A stretch of 35,421 bases of DNA from an uncultured bacterium (GTDB lineage Bacteria; Myxococcota_A; UBA9042; PHBI01), in the NCBI GenBank assembly GCA_938040325.1, contig CALHXW010000097.1, forward strand, positions 1 through 35,421, in the 5' to 3' direction. This document shows positions 8,701-17,700 of this stretch, piece by piece. The notes beneath the pieces are model-generated. The model ran no database searches and had not been told where the DNA came from. It worked only from the letters and a program-made list of their open reading frames with translations. Each line of letters opens with the position of its first letter. Position 1 is the stretch's first letter. The translations under genes and the position numbers were made by a program.

Positions 8701-11700
8701 CCCATCACTGTCGATCGAGCGCGAGTGCCCGACGGTTGTCGCCAACGCCCAAGCCTTCACCTACGACCTGTCGTTCACCAACAACTCGTCGAACCTCGAT
8801 GAAGAGGTCTCGATTGTCGAGACGCTGCCGGCCGAGTTCACCTACGTTGGCTTCGAGATTGTCTGGAACGCCGCTACCGCCGGGGCCTATGACAGCGTCA
8901 CTCTGACGCCGGTTGTCGACGGTCAGACGGTCACCTTCAACATCACCGACGACATCGCTGGTCCTCTGTCGTCGCTGCAGGGTGCGGTGATAACGGTCCA
9001 AGGCACCGTCAGTACCGACGCGCTCAGTGGCTCGTTCGTACCCATCAACGGCACAGGCTCGGCATCCAATGCGGCTGTGAGCCAAGCTGTCACCGTGTTC
9101 TCCGAGTGCTCCGTGCTCATTGAGAACACGGATCTATCGGTCCGCAAGACCGCCGATCAACCAGCGCCACTGGCTGGCGAGGCGGTCACCTACACCCTCA
9201 CGGTCGGCAATCGCGGAGCCTATCCGGCCGCCAACGTCACCATCGTCGACAGCCTGCCGGCCGAGCTCAGCTATGTACCCGGCAGCGCTTTGGTCACGAG
9301 TGCCGGCTGGTCCCTCGGTCCCAACATCGAGCCCGAGATCTCCGGCGGCCAGCTGACGTGGAGCGTCGCGACCAACAATGCACTTACCCAGGCTGGCGGT
9401 GTCCCCGGTGCCATACCGGGAGCGACCCAAGCGGTCTCGATATCATACCGCGCAACGGTCGCCGACAGCGTGCTGCCGGCGACCTCGATGACCAACTGCG
9501 TGCAAGTCGACAACGACATCTTTGACGACGGTGTCTACACCAATGACGCCTGCGCCGAGATCCGCACGCCGCTGCCCGACCCCTACCTCATCAAGCGCGC
9601 CCCTGAGGTCGCGCAGCCTGGCGGGTCCATTACCTACACGCTGCAATATGGCAACGCTTCGCGCATGCCCACGACCGATGCCGTCGTCATCGACACCCTG
9701 CCCGATGTTGACGGTGACGGTGAAGTCGACGTGACCCTCCTCAACGTCAATGCCCCCGGCGGCGAAGCAGTCTGGTACTCCGATGCCGCCATCGGCGCAG
9801 CTGCGCCAACGTTTGACCCGACCGACCCCGCCGGCTGGGCGTCCTCCGTGTCGGCTCTCGCCAGCCCGGTCACCCATATCGCCTTTGTCATCGACGAGAT
9901 CCCGGGCTTTGGCGGGCCCTCACCGATCTACCTTGAAGCCGAGCTACGAACGCCCGCAACCGGTCTGACTCCCCAGCCCGGATCAACCATCACCAACTGC
10001 GCATCGATCAGCATCCCCGCAGGCGACAGCGGTGACAACGACACCAGCAACAACCAGCCTTGCGTTGAGACCAAGACCCCTGGGGTCGATGTGGCCATTG
10101 CGCATGACTGCAGTCCCAATGGTGGCTTCCCGGGTCTACTTCCCGGTGAGGCGATGACGTTGACCCTCACGATCACTAACAACGGCACCGAGCCTGCCCA
10201 CGGCCTGCGGATCACCGAGCAGCTGCCGACCTGGTTTAACTATACTGGCGACAGCGCACTCGTCGTCGAGACGGTCGACGCGAACGGAGGCGCCTCAGCC
10301 CCCATCAACCTCATCGGTGCACCCGTGACGGGTGACACGCCCTGGACGCAGGTCGGCAGCGACTACCTGCTTGGCTCCGACGATCCCACCCATCCGTTCT
10401 ACTACCGGCGGGTCGGACTCGCCTCAGGCCACAGCACGACGATCATCATCTCGGGCACGGTAAGCGTGGACCTCGCGTCCAACACCCAGATCGTCAACAG
10501 CGCCACAGTCACCACCGACTACCGCGACGACTGGCTGGTCGGCGATCCCGAAGAGGAGAACCTCGACAACAACGAGGCGACCTGCGGAACCGTCGTCTAC
10601 CGACCCGACACCATCCTGATCAAGACGGCATCCAATGCTGACGGCAGCACTGGTGCTGTGCCTGCCGGTGGGCGCATCGCCTATAGTTTTGACTACAACA
10701 ACATCGGCCAAGCTGCCGCCGCCGACGTCTTGGTCGAGGACAACCTGCCCAACGGCTCGCATTGGGTGATCGGAAGCCTGACCAACGTGCCTGACGAGGT
10801 CAGCGTCAGCTTTGATGACGGCAGTGGCGCCTTTGACTACAGCCCCGTGGGCGACAGCGGCGACGTCGACACGAACGTGACGGCCGTGCGCTTGGCCTGG
10901 GAAGGGGCCATGAACGCTCCTACCAACAACTACTTCAGCCAGGACACAGTGGTAGACTTCGCTGTTGGCACGTTCAACGGCACCTCGCCGAACGCCGGCC
11001 AAGACGGCGTGGGCGCCGACGGAACGTTCACAGGCGACCACCCCACGTTCACGTCACCCACCATTCCGACGGCATCCGAGGGTGCCGTCGTCAGCTGGGA
11101 GCGCATCGTCGCCGCAGTGCGTCTGTTGAACGCGGACGATGACTTGCTGCTCCACGTCGTCGACGCGGCGACGGGCACGCCGATCCCAGGTTTTGAGGAC
11201 CTGGTACCCGATGCGTCTGGCTCCATCGACATCTCAGGCCTTTCGCCCACAGACCACCCGGAGATCGCGGTTGTGGCCGAGTTCCTCGGTGGCGGCATGC
11301 GCGTGAACCTTGATAGCGCCGAGGTCAGCACCATCTCCACGCTCGAGTCCGAGGTCGACGCCGACCTCTACAACCGCGCCTACCCCGAGTACGGCTACAA
11401 GTTCGTCGAGTTCGATGTCGGGGATGACTCCTGTTTTGCCATCTTGGAAGGAGAGGGTTGCGACGTCGAGACGACCTACTTCTCCGCGCTGCAAGGACGC
11501 GGCGACATCACGGCCGTGTATCAAGACCAGATCTTCCTAATGGCCAACGACGGCATCGGCTACCGCTATGATAAGACCGCCGCCGGGTGGGTTGGACGCA
11601 AGATCTTTGAGGGCAGCCGCAAGTGGATGGACCGTGGCCGCGGCGATTTGGCCGTCGGCGGCGTCTGGGACTCGAATGGAATCGACGAGCCTGCTGTGTG

Positions 11701-14700
11701 GCTCTTTGACGGGGCGGCGTGGCAGGAAGCGATTCTGCCGGTCCACGAAGAGATTGGTTGGGCCTGGCTCCTTCATCCCGACCCAGCGACCAACATCATC
11801 GGTGGCGACTCACGCGATAGTGTGACCAACCGGTGGTTGGCGACCGTGTGGGTGCCAAACTCGGCGGAGCCTAGCGGCTGGCAGCATGTTCTGCTTCCCG
11901 GCGTGAGCCCGAGTATCAGCATGTTTTCACAGACGGGTGATGTGATCGGCCAAGACGAGAGCCAGGCGGTCGTCTGGCGGCCAGACCCCATGGACCCATA
12001 TAGCTATTCTCAGGTGCCGCTCAACGTCTATGGCGCATCGCGCAGCAGCATCAACTCACCCTGGCCGCCGACGGCCCAACAGCACTTCACCGGTGCGTTG
12101 CGCGACTCGACCCTTGGCGCAGGCTGGGTCTATGGCGCGTGGATCTATGGCGCTGGCGGCTCCACGGACTACACATTTCATCTCTTCCCCACCCCAGACG
12201 GCAGCGTTGCTCAAGGGTACACCGTGTCGGCGAGAGGAACCTACTTTGGTGGCTACTGGGGCGGCACGTCGAACGCGACCCGAGTGCCAGGCATTTGGCG
12301 CGTCGACCTAGACGCAGACCCGCCGCTTGAGCTACTCACGTTCTCCGATCTCCCGTTCGAGTACGGTCAAATCCAGACCATCAACGAGGACGGCTCCGGC
12401 ACGATGTTCTCGAGAGACGACGGTGAGTACGTCGCGTTCTATCCTCGTGGCGACGGCACGTATGTCTACCAGCTAATCGGCAGCCGGTCGTTTCAGGCGT
12501 CGATTTCGCACGGTTGTGCCACCTCTCGCGACCCAGATGGCAACCTCGTGCTGTGGGACCTGACGGTCGAACCGCCCGCGATGCATCCGCAAGAGGGGGT
12601 TGGCATCTCGTACGGCGCGGTGTTGGGAGGTACTTCGGACGGCACACTCTTCGGCCGTGATGGTAACGACCAACCGCTCGTCTGGCATCCGGACCCAAGC
12701 GCGACCGGCGGCTGGCAACCGACGATGCTTCCGGGCCTAGGGGGCGACTGGCTCGAGATGGCCGACTTCTACGGTGACATGCCGATCGGCGAGGCGAGCG
12801 ATGCCGAAGGCAACTTGTGGGTTGTCACGTGGGTTGCTGATGCCAACGAGGCGTCCGGCTACCGTTGCGTGAAGGTCGATCCAGGTGAGGCGACCCAGAC
12901 CCTTATCGACACGAGGGCACGACCTGCCGCCGACGGCTGGCTCAGAGGAAGCATGCAGATCGGTGGCCAGAACTACTCGGCGGTGCTGGTCCCCGACGCG
13001 TCGTCTGCCACGGGGCTTGCGTTCGTGCCGTTTAAGGCCGCTGGCTCCTCCCTCGCAGGCGGGTCCGGGCGGTTCCCGTCGCTCAACTTTGTTTTCCTCC
13101 CCGGGACACTCAGCAGCAACGCTGCGATTTGGTCCAAGAACGGCACCACCGGTGATTGGGAGCCAACCCAGCTAGCCCACGACGGATCCTCGTCGCGGAT
13201 CGAGTCGATCAACAACAGCGGTGCCGCAGCCGGTTATGTGTCATCAGAGGCTGGTCGCAAGCCAGCCATCTGGCTACCGGATGGTGCCGGCAGTTGGACG
13301 CACACGGAACTGCCAACCACCACAACCAATGCCATTGCCGAGTTCGTGATGCCCAATGGCGACGTGTACGGCTACGATGACGGTATGGTTGTCTGGCGGT
13401 CCGATGGTGGCGGTGGTTATGCCCAGCACCTACTGCCACCACCTCCCAACGGCGGTACCTCATTCACCGACCTGCGCTGGTGGTATCTCGCCACCTTCGA
13501 GGCGGGTCATATGTTGGGTTGGGTTGACGACCAGATCCTCATCACGAGCTCGATGGTCTCGTGCATTCCCGATACCACGGACGTGTCGGGCTACCGCTGC
13601 GACTGGCTCGACGGGCTTGGCTACTACGCCGAGGTCTTTCGAACCCTACCGAGCGGAGATCTCCTAGGCCTGGCCACGGACCCGACCGACGACTACGGCA
13701 ACCCAAGGACGATCATCTGGCGCCAGGATGCGTCGGTGCCTGAAGGCTACGTTCAAGAAGTGATTGCACCCCTCGGTGGCGGCGCGATGGACAACTTCTA
13801 CGATCTCCACCTAGCGCCCGACGGCTCGTTCGTGACGCGCTACGAGAGCTTCGACAACGACGCGTACTGGACGGGCAAGCCCTACCTAGTGACACCCGAT
13901 GGAGGACAAGACTCGGGGTACGCGGCTACGAGCATACCCTCATCGGTGCGCGCTGGCGCCAACTTCTACGACGACCCCGGTGCCCGCCCGATCGCTGACA
14001 CCGGCTGCTGGGCTTTTGTCGAGGGTGGCGGCCGTACCGATGCAGGAACGACTGCCGATGTGAACGAGCCGTTCGCAGCGACCGGCGAAAAAGCAACCAT
14101 CGGACCCACCATCTGGGGCTGTGCGGTGGGCTCTACGTCTATCCTTGATGAATGGAGCGTGCTCTACCGTACCGACCGCAACCCGAACTTTGGCTTCCAG
14201 CTCGAGGTGAGCGATGCGTGCCAGACAAGCATCACCAACACCGCCACGGTTGCGACCTCGTCGATCGAGGTCACCCAATCCAACAACACCAGCAGTGCCG
14301 AGAGCGCTGTCCAGACCGTCGATGTCGGGGTCGAGATCAGCGTCGACCTTGGCACGGCCGCCAGCGGCGACTCGCTGGTCTACGAGGTCGAGGTCACCAA
14401 CTATGGCCCGGGTGATGCGACAGACATCCGCCTCGAGATCGCCTTCCCGACCGAGGTCGGCGTCAACCGGACGCGCCTGATCCCCTTCCTTGCCAATGGC
14501 GACACCTTTGTCCTCACCGTCGAGGATACGTGGATCAACGACGAGCTAGAGATCGAAAACGGCACGGCGCTGGTCGCCAACGCCAGCATCACCCACGGTG
14601 GTGCCGACTGTGACCGCGGCAACGACACCAACTCAGCAACGACGGTGGTGGGCAACTTCCCGAACGTATGGCTGACCAAGAACGGACCCAGCAGCGCGGC

Positions 14701-17700
14701 ACTGGGCGAGCCGTTCACCTACGAGATCACCTACGGCAACAACGGTAACGCCGACGCCACCAACGTCACGGTCTCCGACATTCTGCCAGCTGGTATGGTG
14801 CTGACCGACCCCAACCAGCCCACCGACATCGTCATCGGGACGGTCGAAGCCGGCACGACTGGCACCATCGCGCTCGAGGTGGTCGTTGACGACTGCGCCT
14901 ATGCACAGCTCGACATGGAAAACGTCGCGGGCGTCAGTGCCGACATCGACGTGAACTTTACCGACAACAGCGACACCGCACTGACGACGATACTCGCGCC
15001 CCGAGCTACCCTCGACGTCGCCATCATCCCGTCGCGAGGCACGGTTGAGCTCGGCGACCTCATCACCTATGTCGTCTACTTCCGCAACACCGGCTCAGCC
15101 ACGGTCGAAGACGCCGTCATCTCGGCGACACTGCCCACAGGCGCTACACCTGTGCTGGCAGCCATCACCGCTGGGGGCACGACAGGTCCGGACGGGGTCA
15201 GCTGGACACTGCCGGCGGTCGGTCCCGCCGAACAAGGCTCCGTGAGCTTCACGGTCGTGGCCAGCGGCGCACCATTTGGCAACGGGTACAGCTCGACGGC
15301 GACCTTCGCTGGTGGCAACGTCTGTGGATCGTCGGTCGAGAGTGTCGCAACGGCACTCACGGGTCCGGGCGTCCATGTGGTGAAGTCGGCCAGCTCGAAC
15401 GCAGCCTGCGCGGCACCGGGGGCACCTGCGACAACGATCGGCTGGTCGGTCCACGTCAGCAACACCAGCAACCAAGACGTCACAGGCGTGATCGTCACCG
15501 ACGAGCTTCCCTCGGCGCTCAACTACGTGTCTGGCAGCATCGTTGGCCTCGGCGCTAGCGATGTTGGGGCACCCGTGCTGCTGTGGAATGTCGGCACGCT
15601 CCGAGCAGGCGAGGGCATCACGCTGCACTACGAGACGCAGACGCCGGTCTCGGCCGGAGCGCTCATCAGCAACACCGCACAGGCCGAAGTCGATGGCGTG
15701 TCGATCGCCACGTCCAACCCCGCGGCGCTGCGCGTTGAGTGCGAAGGATCGCTCGACCTCGTCAAAGCATGGGATGGCCAGTGCGCTACCGCTGGCGACG
15801 TCGTTACCGTCGAGCTGAGCTACGTCAACGACAGCAACGCAGCGATTGAAGGTGTCACGATCAGCGACTGGATCCCGGCGGAATTCGAAGACGTCCAAGT
15901 GACGACAGTGGGCGCGACCTACGACCCCGTGAACCGCTTGATCACCTGGGCGGTTGGCGATGTCGAGGCCGCTGGTGCTGCTACACTGAGCTTCACAATG
16001 CGGGTCGCCGCGGGTCTTACCAGCGGTGAGCTCGCGCTCGATCGTGCGATTGGGCGATCGACCTCTGGACTGCCGCAAACCTCCAACCAGGTCGCAGGTG
16101 TCTTGCTGAACTGCGATGACGGCAACGCGTGCACAGTCGACGCCTGCTCGGCCCTTGAGGGCTGCATGCACGTCTTCACGCCCAACGATCTTGTCGACAG
16201 CACCTGCGACGGCGTTGACGACAACTGCAACGGCGAGGTCGACGAGCAGTTCGTCGAGGGCTTCACGAGCTGTGGTGTCGGCGCGTGCATGCGCTCAGGC
16301 CGCACCGTCTGCGTCGAAGGCGATGTCGTCGACAACTGTAACGAAGGCCTGCCCAGCGCCGAGCTTTGTGACGGTGATGACAACGACTGCGACGGTGCAA
16401 CCGACGCAGATGACGACGACCTCGTGACAGTGGACTGCGAGAAGCAGGACGGTGTGTGCGACGGATCGACCAAGCCGGCGGCCCTGTGCGTTGACGGTGC
16501 GTGGCTCGACTGCGACGCCCCGGTCTACGCTGCGTGGGCCTTCGACGCTGGTGGCGCTGCCTACACGGTCGACGACGCTAGCTGCGACGACGCCGACAAC
16601 GATTGCGATGCCGAGTCCGACGAGGACTTTGTTGGCGACGCAACTGGTTGTGGCGTTGGCGCATGCGCTGGCAATGAAGGTGCGTTGGTGTGTCTTGGCG
16701 GTGAGGTAACCAACACGTGTGAGCCGCTGGCCGGGGCGACGGCAGAGGTCTGCAACGGCATCGATGACGACTGCGACGGGACCATCGACCTCGATGGTAA
16801 CGGGCAGCCCATGTGCCCCCCCATCGACACGCTTGTGACAGTGTGCCCCGAGGCCGTCACGGCGCTGATGAGCGGCGACTTCGCCTACGAAGACCCCGAG
16901 AATTCTGCGGCCGTCGACTTCGAGTGCTCGATCGACGGTGGCGCCTGGTTCGAGTGCGACGGTGGGGCGTTGACCCTAGATGACTTCGCGGCCGGCCAGC
17001 ACACGTTCTTAGTCCGTGCGGTGGGCGCGGACGGTAGGGTTGATGAGACGCCGGCGTATTGTGCGTGGGTTGTCGACGACAGCGTGCCGGACACATGGTG
17101 CGTCAGTCAGCCCCAAGATCCGTCGCAGTCCAGCGACGCCGACCTGGTGTTTGGCTCCAACGTGAGTGACTCACCGAGCTACTTCTGTGCGCTCGACCCA
17201 GGCGAGGAAACCGTCTTTGAGCCCTGCGACGTCGCAACGAGCTTTGAGGGCTTAGCTGATGGCGCCCACGAGGTGTGCGTCTATGTCGTCAACTCGGCCG
17301 GAACGGTGGACCCATCGCCGGCGTGTTGCGGCTGGACCATCGACACGACGGTGCCCGACACGTCGGTTGCGTGCGGGCCCACGCTGACAAACGAGACGAG
17401 TGTGACGTTCACCTACAACGACCCCACTGGCGGAACCGCGACGTACGAGTGCCGACTCGACGGTGGAGACTGGACGCCGTGTGAAGATGGCGCGTCGACC
17501 TACGCAGAGCTTGCAGAAGGCGACCACACATTCGAAGTCCGGGCCAGCGACACCAATGGCAACGTCGATCCTACGCCGGCTGTCTGCGACTGGACGGTCG
17601 ACTCGACCGCGCCAGACACAAGCTGCTTGGTGGTCCCAGCATCGCCGTCGCAGAGCGGGGATGCGGTCTTTGGATTTGGTGCAACGGAGCCGGCAGTGAC

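Noticed and set aside
15095..16171. 358-codon minus-strand frame inside the giant gene, and a similar one at 17252-18133
   Set aside because: Translations are Arg/Asp/Cys-rich and not protein-like. The plus-strand frame is continuous over 4553 codons with domain motifs throughout.
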